The translations under genes were made by a program, and so were the position numbers. From Eutypella sp. D-1 (taxonomy: Eukaryota; Ascomycota; Sordariomycetes; Xylariales; Diatrypaceae), in contig JAJTTP010000019.1 of assembly GCA_023313575.1 (NCBI GenBank), positions 790,606 through 854,605 on the forward strand: 64,000 nucleotides of DNA. Reading direction: 5' to 3'. The notes below the pieces were generated by a model. The model saw only the letters and a list, made by a program, of their open reading frames with translations, searched no databases and was not told the DNA's origin. Of the stretch, positions 12,085 through 24,496 are shown one piece after another; the stretch's first letter is position 1; each line of letters starts with the position of its first letter.

Positions 12085-12480
12085 CAGAGCTGCTTGATGA
12101 ACAGACTGCTCTGATAAGAAGGGATCTGGAAAGCGACGTTGTGTAACGAAGTGTCATACGAGAACGCCGCCGTAGACACAATATATCTTGGCTACAGTTG
12201 GAGGTATGCAGTGTTATCTATATTCAGTCCGTTGGATGCAATATCAGAAAGGGCATTCCATAACAGCTTTCGGTACGTACAGTACTTACTAGATCAGATT
12301 GCGTATATATAGAAGCGAGGGATCCCTCAGAGAAGCCAGAGAAGGGAAGGCCACAAGGCCCTCGAAAGACCATAGAGAATTATTAGTATTCTATCACCAA
12401 GCCCTATTCTAGCCCTTGTTACACGAAAGAAAGGTGTTAAGAAAGTAGTGCAAGCGCTCAGCTCCGCGATGATGACACGA
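12085..12480 (+). pseudogene. Relic of a second ankyrin-gene 3' end, split by a solo LTR
   Basis: About 40 bp at 12426-12465 match 9083-9122 (the basic-tail coding end of the ankyrin fragment) at roughly 85% by eye, several differences being G to A. Just left of the intervening LTR, 12085-12151 can be read as a degenerate ankyrin unit (EQTAL). Together they suggest another copy of the same gene family's 3' end, into which the LTR at 12152-12423 inserted. Only short stretches support this. Confidence 0.45.
12152..12423 (+). mobile_element. Solo LTR, family A, copy 1
   Basis: Begins TGTCATACG and ends TTGTTACA, the same termini as the copy at 13746-14027, with matching internal blocks (cttggctacagtt, gaggtatgcag, cggtacgtacagta, gaccatagagaa). 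TG...CA ends and 272 bp length fit a solo LTR. Flanks are CGAAG (12147-12151) and CGAAA (12424-12428), a 5 bp target-site duplication with one G/A difference. No internal retrotransposon sequence is attached. Confidence 0.8.
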
Positions 12481-13493
12481 TATTGATTGAAAGGAGTATC
12501 CTGTGCGACAGTGAAATGTAGATGAGCCACATTGGCTTTAATGATACTCGCATTATTTCGACTATCTTCAGTTTCATACAGCTCGCCAGTTGACTTTGCC
12601 TAATAATGCTTACTTGGGCAATATCGGGCTTTGTGCTGACGAATTTCAAAAGGAGCAATGTTGCGAGTATTTCTTCAGAGAGGATGGCGACGTGGAGGGG
12701 TCATCAATCTTATTTTGGCCTTGTCTTGCGGTATAACACTTTCTGTTTGCCTATCCTTAAGCCTTTCTCGGCCTGGCTCATCCCTTAATGCGGCGACTAT
12801 ACTGTTCCAGGGAGACTGTAACGAATCGTCAAAGCTAAACCTAGGACTCCACCTTATTCTTAACATATGTTGAAGCGGGGTCCTCGCATCGTCGAACTTC
12901 TTCATGCAAATATTAGCTCACCGTCTCGCCAAGAGATAGATCTATCTCATGTTTGGCTCAGGTCTCTGGATATCGGAATACCGTCTCTTCGTAATTTGCA
13001 CCGTGTATCTCGTTTTTAAGTTTGTTGGCTGGTTCATGTTCTTCGTCAGTTCTATCCCGATACACTTATTGTTTAACAGCGCTATCTTCGAAACGACATT
13101 TCTTGCCTCAGACTGGCATCTGACGATCGCAACTGCGGCTTTCACTCAAGGCGCGACCTTCTTTCCCCCGGGAGCAAGCCTTGCATTTGCGGGGGCACCT
13201 AGCCCAGACTACACTTATTACAATGCCACCTTAGGAATCGACGAACATATCACCGGTTATGGACAGGGGGTTGATCTGAAAGATTACTGGAATAGTTCAT
13301 CAGAACCACACCGACAGCTATTCTCAACCTCGCGAGAAGCTCAATCATGGGTAACTCTAACCAGTGAGGAATGCCAAAAAGAGTATAGGTCCTGCAGTCC
13401 GAGAAAGAAATACGGCAGTGTGGTCGTCATTGTCGACAGTGGCACCACTGATCAGAGAGGCTGGAGAAGATCCCAGGTCTTCCACTTCGATCC

Positions 13494-13710
13494 TGTCACG
13501 TGACAAAAGGGCAGGTGGGCGCTAGCAGCGCCCTCCCCCCTATCTACGGGCTACAATAGACTAGAATTCTCTATAAATAGGGGGCTTCACCCCCCGAGGA
13601 CCTAGTAGAGGGCCAGAGTTCAATAACTATTCGACCTCTACCTATACTGCAGCGACCTCACAGTGACCCCCAGGCTACTATCTTGCACTCTGCGCCAGAA
13701 ACCTCTAACA
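13494..13710 (+). mobile_element. Solo LTR, family B, with perfect 5 bp TSD
   Basis: Begins TGTCACGTGACAAAAGG and ends ACCTCTAACA, 217 bp, with a CTATAAATAG box near 13570. Flanked on both sides by GATCC (13489-13493 and 13711-13715). It shares only the terminal TGTCA with family A. It lies inside the DUF6536 coding sequence; its removal leaves an open frame. Confidence 0.92.
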
Positions 13711-13745
13711 GATCCTGCAAGTAACCTTTCATCACTGTGGGATAG

Positions 13746-14027
13746 TGTCATACGGGGACGGCCCCGTAAACACAAGATATCTTGGCTACAGTTAGAGGTA
13801 TGCAGTTAGTATGCAACGTTATCCGTATTCAGGATTATTGGATGCAATAACAGAATGGCATATCTATAATAGCCGGTACGTACAGTACGTACCGGATACA
13901 GAATGTCTATATGAGATCCGAGGGATCCCTTCTGGGAGTCAGAGTCAGAAGGAAGACATAAGCCCTCGAAGACCATAGAGAAATATTAGTATTCTTCTCA
14001 TCAAGCCCTGATTCAGCCCTTGTTACA
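13746..14027 (+). mobile_element. Solo LTR, family A, copy 2, with perfect 5 bp TSD
   Basis: Begins TGTCATACGG and ends TTGTTACA, 282 bp, flanked by GATAG on both sides (13741-13745 and 14028-14032). Same family as 12152-12423 but clearly diverged from it. It sits 36 bp downstream of the family B LTR, in the same coding exon. Confidence 0.93.
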
Positions 14028-15876
14028 GATAGCCACATCCCTCCTGATGCTACCAATTCGCTGTGGTACTCAACGCAATGCAAAACAACACGAACGCAAA
14101 ACAGCGCAAGGTCACAAAACATGTGCACAAATACGTGCGCCAATGCGTTAGAGGGGATGGGCAGTTATTTTTCCAACGTCACGTTTCCAGAGGCGAACGT
14201 TCCAACCCCGAAACAACCTTGGCTATTGCGAAGCAACCCCTTCCAGAATGGTTACGAATTCAATGGACGAGCCTTTGGATATAACCACGAGTTCGATACA
14301 CTTAGAATTCGCCACTGCCTAGCCGAGCCGATTCAACAGCGGTGCAAAGTCGGCTTGTCTAATTCACTGCTGTTGGTCGTCGTAATCTGTCTCTTTGTTA
14401 AAGTAGTGGCTGGTATTTTGGTTGTCTGTTGGCTCCCAACTACATCTCTAGTCAGCCCAGGCGACGCGATACAGTCATTCGTCATGAATCCAGATCCGGT
14501 GACCAAGAATATCTGCAGCCTTGATATTCGCGATGCTTGGGAGCTTGAGGTTAGTCATAACTATCCTTATAATATTTGAAATACGTCGATGGCTTCCAGC
14601 AGACAGTCGCGAATAAGGGTTTGAACGTGGTGGTAATCATGGCTTCTCCATTCCATCTGGGCAATGCATATATACGATTGTTAACTATAGGCATACGATT
14701 CAGTTCGGGTGGCGTAGAGATTGGTCACCCCATAACGACTCTGGCCTGTCGCCAATCGTACGTTCGCGCCGATGGAGTAGAAGGCCACGTCGAATGATGT
14801 CTACTATCCCGGTGTCTAAATGGGTCCTTACATACACGCTGTTCTTCGTCGCGATGGTTCTCCTCTCTGCCGGACTTGGAAGCGCGGTGGCGACAAGTGA
14901 TGGTGATTTGTAAGTAATAACACCTCAAAGAAGAATTTCGCAATCCAAAGCCCTATCACGGCAAGAAACTTCTAACAGCCCTTTAGCGGCGATAACATTT
15001 TTGGCCAAGATAACCTGATCACCGGGATGGGTGGCAGGCACCTTGGTTACATTGGAGCACTACTATTCGCTAACGTCCCACAACTGTTGTTGACACTATG
15101 TTACTTCTCCTATAATGCTATATTCACCTGTCTATCTGCCGAACAGGAATGGAACTCGTTTAGTCGCTCCTCGAAACCACTCCGTGTTTCTTATCCCAAC
15201 GGCGAACAGGTGTCAAGCTATCGGCTACAGCTACCGTACAAGTATAGCGTACCACTTATTAGCCTCAGCACATTTCTGCACTGGCTCCTCTCCAACGGAA
15301 TATACTTATTTGTCGTTGATGGCGGTGAGTACATCCATAATAGTCAACGTTTACCTAGGCTCCACTCTGATACATCAGATTCTAGACTACCTGGATACAG
15401 AAGGTCTTACTGGGATCGCAGATCGCTTTGGCGTCTCCGAGGGATCCCTAATATCGTTGGATTATTCTCCTTCGGCGCTGTTGATGCTCTTCATTTCCTG
15501 TGCTGTTGCCCTCTGCCTCCCAGTCCTCTTTGGGCTTCGCAAACTCAAAGGCGACATGGTCGCTGGCGGGACGAATTCCCTGGTGATGTCTGCGGCCTGC
15601 CATGTACTTCCCCGAGCACGCATGGCTGCCCAACGGAACTGGAATGGTGAAGGGGAGATAGGGAACATGCTATTTGAGACGGAAAGCGAAGCGACAACAT
15701 CAACGGACTCACTTCGAAAGCTAACGGAGGGCAAGTTACGGTGGGGGGCTGTGTCGGTATCCCGAGAACTAGTGGAACGAACGCCGATCGCAAGGGAGCA
15801 ACAGGTGCCGCATTTGAGATTCGGGGATGATAAAGACGAGATTCATGCGCCGGAGGACGGTCATTATTACATGTAA

Positions 15877-16454
15877 AATGTAGTGACTACGGGGTAAGGG
15901 GCTTTGCTATTACTAGACTCATTAGCTACTGGCGGAGGATTTAGTGCAGAGCGAGAGGTATTGAATTCTGCCCCTTGCCCAATCCCCCCAAAGGCGCAGG
16001 CTCCTAAGTTATAGTTATAAGGAAGTCTAGTCCGCAGATAACTAGAGGTGAATGACGCTGCTAACGCTCCTGGCCTATCATCACGTGACAGTTATGAACC
16101 TTGTTCAGAGATTGCGCGATACCTAACAGGATAAATATCATTACCATAGAAGAGCTAATGTCGGTGCGATGCTCAGAATTATGTGATGAAGCCATTCCCA
16201 GCATATCCTGAGGTGAATTCTCCTTTTCGATGATTACGTACTAATGTAGCCCCTCTTGAGAAAAGTGGATCGGCCAGTCTAGTGGGGGCGTAGCGTTAGA
16301 TTGGCTGCGAAGGGAGGGGAGGGAGCGAAACCCAAGCACGACATCATTAACATTTATAATATGCCACGCAGCCTCTCCTCAGCCAGGGATAACCTTAAAA
16401 TCCATATTATTCAAACCAGCACCCGCATTCACATGACAAAAAAGCTTGGGAGCG
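15877..16454. other. Intergenic, promoter side of the TPR gene
   Basis: No gene seen. The last 150 bp before 16455 form the leader of the TPR gene. Confidence 0.4.
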
Positions 16455-18349
16455 ATGGCGGCCGCTGACACTGAGCAGGTGAGCACGAGCGCACCGTACT
16501 ACGACCTCGGCGGGTACCGGCGCCCCGTAGGCACGCGGAACGAGGAGGCCCGAATTTGGTGCGACCGGGGCCTGATATGGAGTTACGCGTTCAACCACGC
16601 GGAAAGTGAGCGGTGTTTCCGGCGCGCGCTCGCTTTCGACCCAGCCTGTGCCTTCGCGTACTGGGGCGTCGCTTACGCCCTCGGGCCCAATTATAATGTC
16701 CCGTGGGACTCAATGGACAAGGTGGCGGAGACGGCGCGACGGGGTCGGCAGGCCCTCAAAGATGCCAAGGCGGCTTTGGACCGACCGGATGCGCCCGCGC
16801 TGTCAGACGAGGAGACCCTCGTCAAAGCCCTCGTTGAGGCCCTCGAGCACCGCTTCCCGGCGTCGGATGCGGACACGAGCGAGGATAAGACTACCTGGAA
16901 TGGGAGGTACGCAGATGCCATGGGCAAGGTCTATAGGAAATTTCCCGACGATCTCGACGTCGCGGCGCTGTACGCCGACGCGCTCATGAACCTGACACCC
17001 TGGAAGCTGTGGGACATAGCCTCGGGGGAGCCGGCGTCGGATGCCCGTACGCTGGAAGCCAAGGACGTACTCGACGCCGCGCTGGCGCGGGACGGTGACA
17101 CAAAACATCCGGGCCTACTGCACCTCTACATACACCTCATGGAAATGTCGCCGACGCCCGAAGCCGCGTTGCCCGCGGCAGATGCACTTCGTAGTCTTGT
17201 TCCGGACTCTGGGCGTAAGTACCCCAATACAATATTATTCTAGAGTATAGTTGGGTGGTAGAGGACTCAAGGCCCTTTAAGCCTTCAGCCCTTAACCACT
17301 TGCAAACCTTATTAAAGGTATAAATAGATGTTTGACTGACTCACTGGACAGACCTCAACCACATGCCCAGCCACATCGACGTGTTAGTGGGTGACTACGA
17401 GAACGGCATCCGAGCCAACGAGAACGCAATCGTGGCGGACAAGAAGTTCCTGGCGCGGGAGGGCCCGCTGAACTTCTACACGCTGTACCGGATGCACAAC
17501 TACCACTTCCGCATCTACTGCGCGATGTTCGCGGGGCAGTCGCGAGCGGCGCTGGAGAGCGCGGAGAGGCTGGTGGAGGAGGCGGCGCCCAAGACGCTGC
17601 TGAACACGGCCTCGCCGCCCATGGCCGACTGGCTCGAGAGCTTCATCGGCATGCGCGTGCACGCGCTCGTCCGCTTCGGCCGCTGGGACAACCTCATTAA
17701 CCTCCCCTTACCCGACGAAAGCGATCGCGACCTCTACTGCGTGACTACCGCCTTAACGTACTACGGACGCGGGCTGGCGTACGCCGCGACGGGTCGCGTG
17801 GCTGACGCGAAGCGCGAGCGCGAAGCTTTCCGCGAGGCCGTAAAGCGGGTCCCGGAGTCGCGTACGCTCTTCAACAACACGTGTGCGGACATCCTCGCGG
17901 TAGCCTCCGCGATGCTAGACGGCGAGCTAAGATACCGAGAGGGGCAGAGTCTGGGCTGGGAGAGCGAGGAAGGGAAGAAGGCGGAAGTGGAGGCATTCGA
18001 GCACCTGCGGGAGGCGGTGCAGCGCAGCCGGGCGCTCCCCTACGACGAGCCCTGGGGGTTCATGCAGCCGCCGTGCCACGCGCTGGGGGCGCTGCTGGTG
18101 GAGCGGGGCCGTCTCGAGGAGGCGCTGCCGGTCTACGAGGAGGACCTCGGCGTCAACGACGCGCTGCCCCGCGCCCTCCGACACCCGCGCAACGTCTGGG
18201 CCCTGCACGGCTACCACGAATGCCTCGTGGGTCTCGGGCGCACCGACCAGGCCGCTGCCATACGCCCCCAGCTCGAGAAGGCGCTCGCCGCCGCCGACGT
18301 GCCCATCCGGTCGTCCTGTTTCTGTCGCGGTGCCACTCAGTCCTCGTAG
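16455..18349 (+). CDS. TPR-domain protein, uncharacterised
   Basis: Two exons (16455-17214 and 17352-18349; intron 137 bp) give 585 residues. The ATG at 16455 is the first real start; the frame upstream offers only TTG. The N-terminal half holds repeats of the tetratricopeptide type (RCFRRALAFDPACAFAYWGVAYALGPN near 57-83). The exon junction falls in GHLNHMPSHIDVLVGDY, a hallmark of a widespread bacterial and fungal TPR family with no assigned enzyme activity. A second TPR stretch lies near 480-570 (LEEALPVYEEDLGVND, HGYHECLVGLGRTDQA). No signal peptide or membrane segment, so cytosolic. Strong GC-rich codon use in exon 2. Probably a scaffold; partner unknown. Confidence 0.85.
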
Positions 18350-21300
18350 TGCGGGCCTGTGGGATTGGTTGCCCCCGTTCGGGGTGAGAAGGGGGATCAC
18401 GGACTAATGGATAGACTGTGTAGGAACAAAGTCCGATAGTGCTTGGATGCATAAAGCCGTTATTAGGTGGAGGATCGTGAACCATCTTGGCGCGCACATG
18501 GCACGATCTGTCCAAGCTTCTTATTACGTAGGATTCATCCTAGGCTAGATCGGGGCAGTGATCTCATTCCTACGGTCTGCCAGCCTGCCCGCCAGCCTTG
18601 CTCTTTAGCAGGCGACGCCGGGGCCCTTTTTTCCCTCTATGGCGCTCCTACGTGAGTTCTTTTGTTTTTAGATATGACATCTTCTCTTGGCGAACTTGAA
18701 GAACCCACACCCCACCTGCCCACCCAGTGTCGTTATAGGATTGCGGATTCTCTCGACACTAGGTAACTTGCCAACCAGCCGGGTTTGCACTAAAATCCTC
18801 CAATCGACTATCTCTTCCCGAAGGAGCAGGAATCTCAGACCATTCATTTACTACTACTTATTGTCTTGACAGAATGGCATAGTACGGTGTGTGTGATGTT
18901 TGATCGTCGCCTGGATATATTCTATGTCAAGGGGTGGTTGTCTTTGAGGATGCGCTATCTATGGTGTTCATTGGCATGAGGAATGAATTATCGACTTACG
19001 AAGCAGACTACTTGGATTGGAAAATGTAAGGGGAAAAAGAAGTCTCTAGGGATATCTATCAGTACCTGGCTCGAAAGTATCTATGTTTGCCCATGGCGAT
19101 TAGCCCTTTGCCCCTCCAGGTCTTAATATGATGCAATCTACCTCATGTCGTGCATTACTGTCTTTAAGTGCATGGATAACCTAGAGGTAAGTTATCTTTT
19201 ATTGTGTCGTAAATGCACTTCGTCGTATGTACCTGACGTACGTAGGACGCACCTTGGTGGTACCTTAGGTACCTAGGTAGGTAGGGCTGTGGGCTGAAGG
19301 TCAGCAAAGCGGCAAGGGGCGGGTAGGTGTTCCCTTATTTAGCGATTGGTCAGCGATTGGAACATTTCGAGGTTATTCCCTTACTGATGTCTCTCAGCTA
19401 AAACTGGAACATGCCACACGCTAACTGGTTCGGCAAATTCAACACTTTGTCCTCTTTGTCGCGTCTTGTGATTTCCCCCCTCGGTTGTTGCGACCGAGGC
19501 CACGCTGGTCGAGTCTTCCGTACTACGGAAACTGCGCATGGCTTACTCACGTACCCGAGACTGCTTGCGCACCTGGGCACGCCGGGTGGTCAGCAGTTTG
19601 CAGGTGGTACGGAAAAATCGGAAAGCAGGACTCGGAAAGTAGGTACTTGTGGTGGTGCGTGTGCACGTTGAGTAGGCGCACCTGGGCAGTGGACGCGTAG
19701 ATGTTTCATGTGGGTATCTTTAATATGTCGGCAAGCGGCGGGAGCAACCTTGCGAAAGTTTGGGGAGAAAGAAAGAAGTCCCGTCTCGAGGTTCGTCGTT
19801 TGTCGAGTAAGTCTGGCAGTTACGACCGGCGTGACCGGCTGACCGGCACCTAAGATTCGGGCGCCCAGACTTTGCCTGACGAAGCCGATGGGTAAGGTGG
19901 GCAATTCTTTTCCGGGCTTTTTCTCAGCTGATTTACCTGATAGGCGAACTGGGAGCGACAATCAGGGACCGTCAGCTACAGCGTAACGCGACAAGACTGC
20001 CTGGCTGCGAGGGAAAGCGCCGGGTACCCTGCCGGGTCCCCACTTACACCCACTGCACATGTCCACTGCGAACTTGGCGCCGATGCAGATCCCGTCCGGG
20101 GCACCACAGGTCTCTCTGTCTTGGACTCTTGGACTGTCTTGACTGTCAGGCAAGTCAGGTTAGGTTGTCTTTGCCTTTGCTGACTTCGTACAACTTTTTT
20201 AACTTCCAAAACTCGCCGTCTTAGCGCAAACTTTTGTAAGTGCTCCACAGGCATGTACCAATTGAGGTTCGCTCTTGATGAGGCTGCCTCCCTCCCCCCG
20301 GTCCCCCTCAAAAGCCAAGTATGAATGTATCCACCGCATTTCCCCTGAAGTGTCAACAACGTACAAATTGCAATACCAATCACACATGCTACATCTGATC
20401 TTACAATAACCCTTGGTCCACTTTGGGATTCTCTCACATGTCGTCATCGCTCTCGATTAAGATGCAATAATCGAGATCACCATCTCCTGCTAATTTTTAT
20501 GCTTTTCATACAGGCATATCGGGTATCGGATGTTTTATAGGGGTCGAGTGTTACATGGCTTGCGTGTCTGTATGTCGGAATGTCGGTATGCCGCTGGGTG
20601 CATACCTACTACCTACATACTATGGATGTGCATAGGATCAATGGATGAATGATCGCCTATACCAAGCCCATTCTGCCAGTCTTCGTGTCCCTGTGCTACG
20701 AAAAATGTGTGGATGTAGGAGTCGGGCATGTTTGTGTCTTTGGTGATGTTTGTCTGGAGGGAATGTGGACTTATTAATATTTTGTGTCTTACAATAGACG
20801 GGACCCCACTGCCCCCCTCTATGTCCCCAGCTGCTTCCATTTTTAAGTGCTAACTAAACTAACATTAGGAATACTTACCCGGTAGGAGGTCCACGGGTAT
20901 GGAGTATGCCCAGGTGTAAGTACATCATTGTATGAGTGAGTATGGTGAGGAGTATGAATATGGCCCAGGTGCAGGTGCCAGGTGGGCTGAGACCCGGGAA
21001 CCACATGGTCCGTTACGATTTCCTCAGATCTAAGTAGTCCCTTCCAAGGTTCCAAAGTCTCAAGGTTTGTAAGTACCTCGTGTAGGGAGTAAGTAGGGAG
21101 GAGGTACTTGGTATATCGTAATATTCATGTAAATGGATTACATCGATCCTCTTAGGAAGGGACATCCTGCATCCTATGGCGTTCTTGAAGACTGTAACTC
21201 TCTAGGTAGAGGGGTCGAGGGCTGACTGGACCCAGTTTCACTTACACGGGACACTTATATACTCTTACCCGTATACTCTTACCTTCTACTCCTACTCCCA

Positions 21301-21462
21301 CTCCTACTTTTTACCAACAATTGCTACGCCTCCTACTCCTATAACCAGTGCCACCTACCGGTCCATATACCTACGTACCTACAATACTACAACTCAGTAC
21401 ATCTCAGATACTGATATATATCAATCTCGCTCCCTCGCTTTGCCGTTGGTCTTCCACTCGGC
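18350..21462. other. Long intergenic region (3.1 kb)
   Basis: No frame with splice logic, domain content or family resemblance was found on either strand, and no tRNA. Short TAGGTA-type patches occur near 19255-19285 and 21060-21110, and GTATG/CATAC-rich stretches near 20560-21000. The last 150 bp, with CTCCTACTCC-type pyrimidine tracts, look like the promoter and leader of the acyltransferase gene. Confidence 0.45.
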
Positions 21463-23278
21463 ATGGAAACCTTCATACGGCGATTCTGGCCCCGAGGCCA
21501 AGGTGGAAAAGAGGGAAGAGGGGGGATGTACGAGTCACTACCGCTGACTGACGATAGGGGATTCCCCTCAGAGGAACCCAAGGACGAGATCCGTATCACG
21601 AACCAGCGCTTTGAATGGTTGGAGGAGGCTGCGAAACCAGGCGTCCGTCTACTGTGGGCGCTCGTACCATTCTTCATCGCCAGGCCTCTAGGAAAGACGG
21701 ATAGGACTTTGCCCAAGACAACATCCACTACCTACCTGAACGGTATTCGGGGGCTTGCCTGCTGGATCGTCTTCAACCACCATATGGCTATGAAGTATTT
21801 TAAGGATTGGCTCTTCCTGCCGTATGGAGCACTCGTGGGTGACGGAGAGGACCGACATCCTTCCCACCACTTCTTCCAGTTGCCCCTCATCCGTGTCTTG
21901 CACTGCGGCAAGGGCATGGTCTGTCTCTTTTTCGCCCTATCGGGCTTCGTCCTGGCCTACTCTCCATTGCGCAAGATCATCTCTGCTAGCAACGATAAGC
22001 ATAGCGCAGGCGCACACGATGGTTGTACTGCGAGCAACAACGAGAAGAGCGCGAAGTCGGAGAAGCTGTCGGATGAGCTACTTACGGGCTTCAGCTCGGG
22101 CCTTCTCCGCCGCGCCATACGACTTTTCGCCCCCTTGCTCGGCCTTGCCGCTATCACAGCTCCGCTCACATATTTCAAGCCCGCCGACGACCGAGCCGAC
22201 TCCTCAAAAAGCTTTGCCATTCACATCCGCCGGAACAGAGACTGGTTTACCGACATGATGAACCCGTACGCCTGGGAGAAGATTAAGATGCCGAGACACT
22301 ATCCCCAAGCATGGACCCTGGCCCAAGAATACCGTCTGTCCCTGGCCTTGTTCTTGGTGCTCCTTGCCACTTGTAAGCTCAGCACAGTCGCTCGAAAGTT
22401 TTTGGTGGCCGTTGTCGGGATCTGGTCCATATACTGCGATCGCCGCTGGGACGTCATGACGTTCATGGGCGGCATCCTCATTGCGGAGTTGCGATTCGCC
22501 CCCTTGTGTCAAGACTTCGCACGTCTTGTTAGGCGCCCTGGCATCGACCTGAATATATGGGTATATAAGATTGTTGGCACGATCTCTTTCATCATCGGCC
22601 TAATGTTCTGTTCTTGGCCTGAGGACCAGGTATATAAGGATGTCCAGCCGTATAAGTCATTTCGTAGGCTTATTCCGGAATCTTGGACTCCGTTCACAGA
22701 AACAGAGCTGAGCGGTGCCTACATCTGGTGAGTAGATTTAAGACTGGCATTTTCTTCACTGTTGAAACGAACTGTGATCGTAAAAGCGTCCATCCTATTC
22801 TCGCCCCTGAAGCAGCACTCTAACCCTCAATTCGGGTAATCTAATTAACCATCTCTGCAGGTACATGGGCAGCATAGGCGCGGTACTTTTGATCTGGGGT
22901 CTGGAGCAATTGCCCCTGGTTCAGCGGGGCTTGTCGTGCGCCGCCCTAAAATATCTAGGCGAGATTAGTTACGCCTTGTACCTAGTGCACTGGATCTTCC
23001 AGCACTACGTCTTCGAGCGGATATACCTACATGTGCACGACACCCTCGAGTGGCGTAGGAACTCGGCGTTCTGGATGGCGTACGCCCCCACCCTATTTTT
23101 CACGATTGTGGCTTCCGATTATTTCTGGAGAGCCATCGATGAGAATTGTGTCAAACTCGGTCGGTTCCTTGTCACCGATCTCCTCGGCGTAGGAGCGAAG
23201 AACGAGAAGCGATCCCTTCCGGCCGCTCACGACTCCGCTCTTCCGGTCCAGGAAATGCAACATCACCATCGCCAATGA
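21463..23278 (+). CDS. Acyltransferase-3 family integral membrane protein
   Basis: Two exons (21463-22727, 22861-23278; intron 133 bp starting GTGAGT) give 560 residues. Family features: YLNGIRGLACWIVFNHH (about 91-107), with the basic residue and the His thought to be catalytic in OafA/NodX-like O-acyltransferases, and LFFALSGFVLAYSPLR (about 151-166). Roughly ten hydrophobic segments follow, ending with the paired C-terminal helices around KYLGEISYALYLVHW. These enzymes move acyl groups from acyl-CoA to sugars or small metabolites at a membrane. The acceptor cannot be read. The cytosolic N-terminus is unusually charged and a Ser/Lys/Glu-rich insert sits near 170-210. No linked biosynthetic gene. 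Confidence 0.88.
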
Positions 23279-24496
23279 CCGCCCATCCATCCGGGAGCAT
23301 CACGGTGTCTGAGCAGCCGACACCAGCGCCCTAGATGCATCAAGTCGAGTCGTAGAGTCCGGCCTGCGACTAGGTTGGGCATGTTTGCTACTCATCTCAT
23401 TTTGCTCGGTTGATTTCCGGAGCCTTACATTTAATGTCCGGATTCAGACGGTTGGGTGCATTTATATCACTAGAGTTATTCATTTTCCCCTTCATATATC
23501 TCTTTTGTTCTTGGGTCGTATATATATATATCTTTTACAGCACAGCGGGCGGCGTCAAAAGGTGAACCAGGTCGGGTCGGCATTTTATAAAAGTCGGCAT
23601 CAACGGGGAGTGGGCAATAGGTGTGGGAGGTATTTGTGACCGCTGAAGAGGATACAGGGGTACCATTTTTATCGTTCGTCGATCTCCGGAGGGTTACGGG
23701 GTGGGGTTAGTGAAATGCATGATCAGTCTGAGTTTAGTATACTTATATATGTGCTCAAGCTCCAAAGTACCTATTTATCCTAGATGCGCGGCCCGTATGC
23801 ATTTAAATCCGTTTGTGGAAACTAGGTATTATTATGGTTCAATCTCCCACGACAGAAATCGTGCTGTAAGCCGTGGGGATTTGGTGAGATATTACCAGTG
23901 TAATTGGTTCTACGGGGGGATTTTAGCATACCTAATATATGGCACGGCCAATCCCCCAAGGGCAAAGCGGGCCGGTCGGACACATACACCGGCATGACCG
24001 CGTACGTGTCAAAACCCGAGAACGACGGACGGGATAGCCGGGGTAGGACACCTCCGGTCGCTCGCAGTGTGAATGGGATGCCAGATCTTAGTCTTAGTCG
24101 TTTATGCTGTCTTTCCTTTGGGTTATGTGCATCATCAGGTAGCTTACGGAGTAGTCTAGGTAATTGTAGCTGCGGACCTAGCAATTTCGTACTACTCGGC
24201 GTAGTTATGTCCGCTTTTAGACTACGTGGTAGGTTGAGTCTGCTTTTGAACTTTCAATTCTATTATATCTGATCATTCCCCCATCCACCCCTGTCTCTAT
24301 ATCAGGCCAGTGTAGTGTTGAGGAAGAACCTACAAGCATCTTTCGTCCATGACCTTGCCCCTTTTGCGGCTGCTTTCGCAACAGAACGGATGAAGCCAGA
24401 TGGGAACCAAACCTACCCAGCCGCCACTTACCCTCCCAGCACGGATAAGGCCCAAACCGCACCACCAGCCCGACGCCACCCCCAAAACGATTTGAT
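23279..24496. other. Intergenic between convergent genes
   Basis: 3' flanks of the acyltransferase (+) and the small secreted protein (-). Short frames here lack family resemblance. A TATATATATATATC run lies near 23519-23532. Confidence 0.45.

Larger units (their letters stand above)
12658..15876 (+). pseudogene. DUF6536-family multi-pass membrane protein, broken by two solo LTRs and point lesions
   Basis: Recognisable fungal DUF6536 protein of unknown function: start GWRRGG, then FQGDCNESSKLNLGLHL, LDIGIPSLRNL, a glycosylated-looking middle with NSLWYSTQC, and C-terminal membrane segments with PQLLLTLCYFSYNAIFT, RLQLPYKYSVPLISLS and GTNSLVMSAACHV. Introns read as 14550-14703, 14910-14986 and 15325-15385. 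Lesions: TGA at 12871-12873, a frameshift near 12915-12925, another in the T-run at 13012-13017, and solo LTRs at 13494-13710 and 13746-14027. Removing each LTR with one TSD copy rejoins the frame exactly (FDPASNLSSLWDSHIPP). The part after 14028 is intact. Confidence 0.85.

Noticed and set aside
12861..13020. Hidden introns as an explanation for the stop and frameshifts in the DUF6536 gene
   Set aside because: The residues between the lesions still match the family (membrane segment and DIGIPSLRNL region) and would be lost by splicing; no suitable GT-AG pair restores the frame.
15325..15385. Frameshift near the end of the DUF6536 gene
   Set aside because: A GTGAGT...TTCTAG intron of 61 bp in the right phase explains the frame change and joins family-like sequence.
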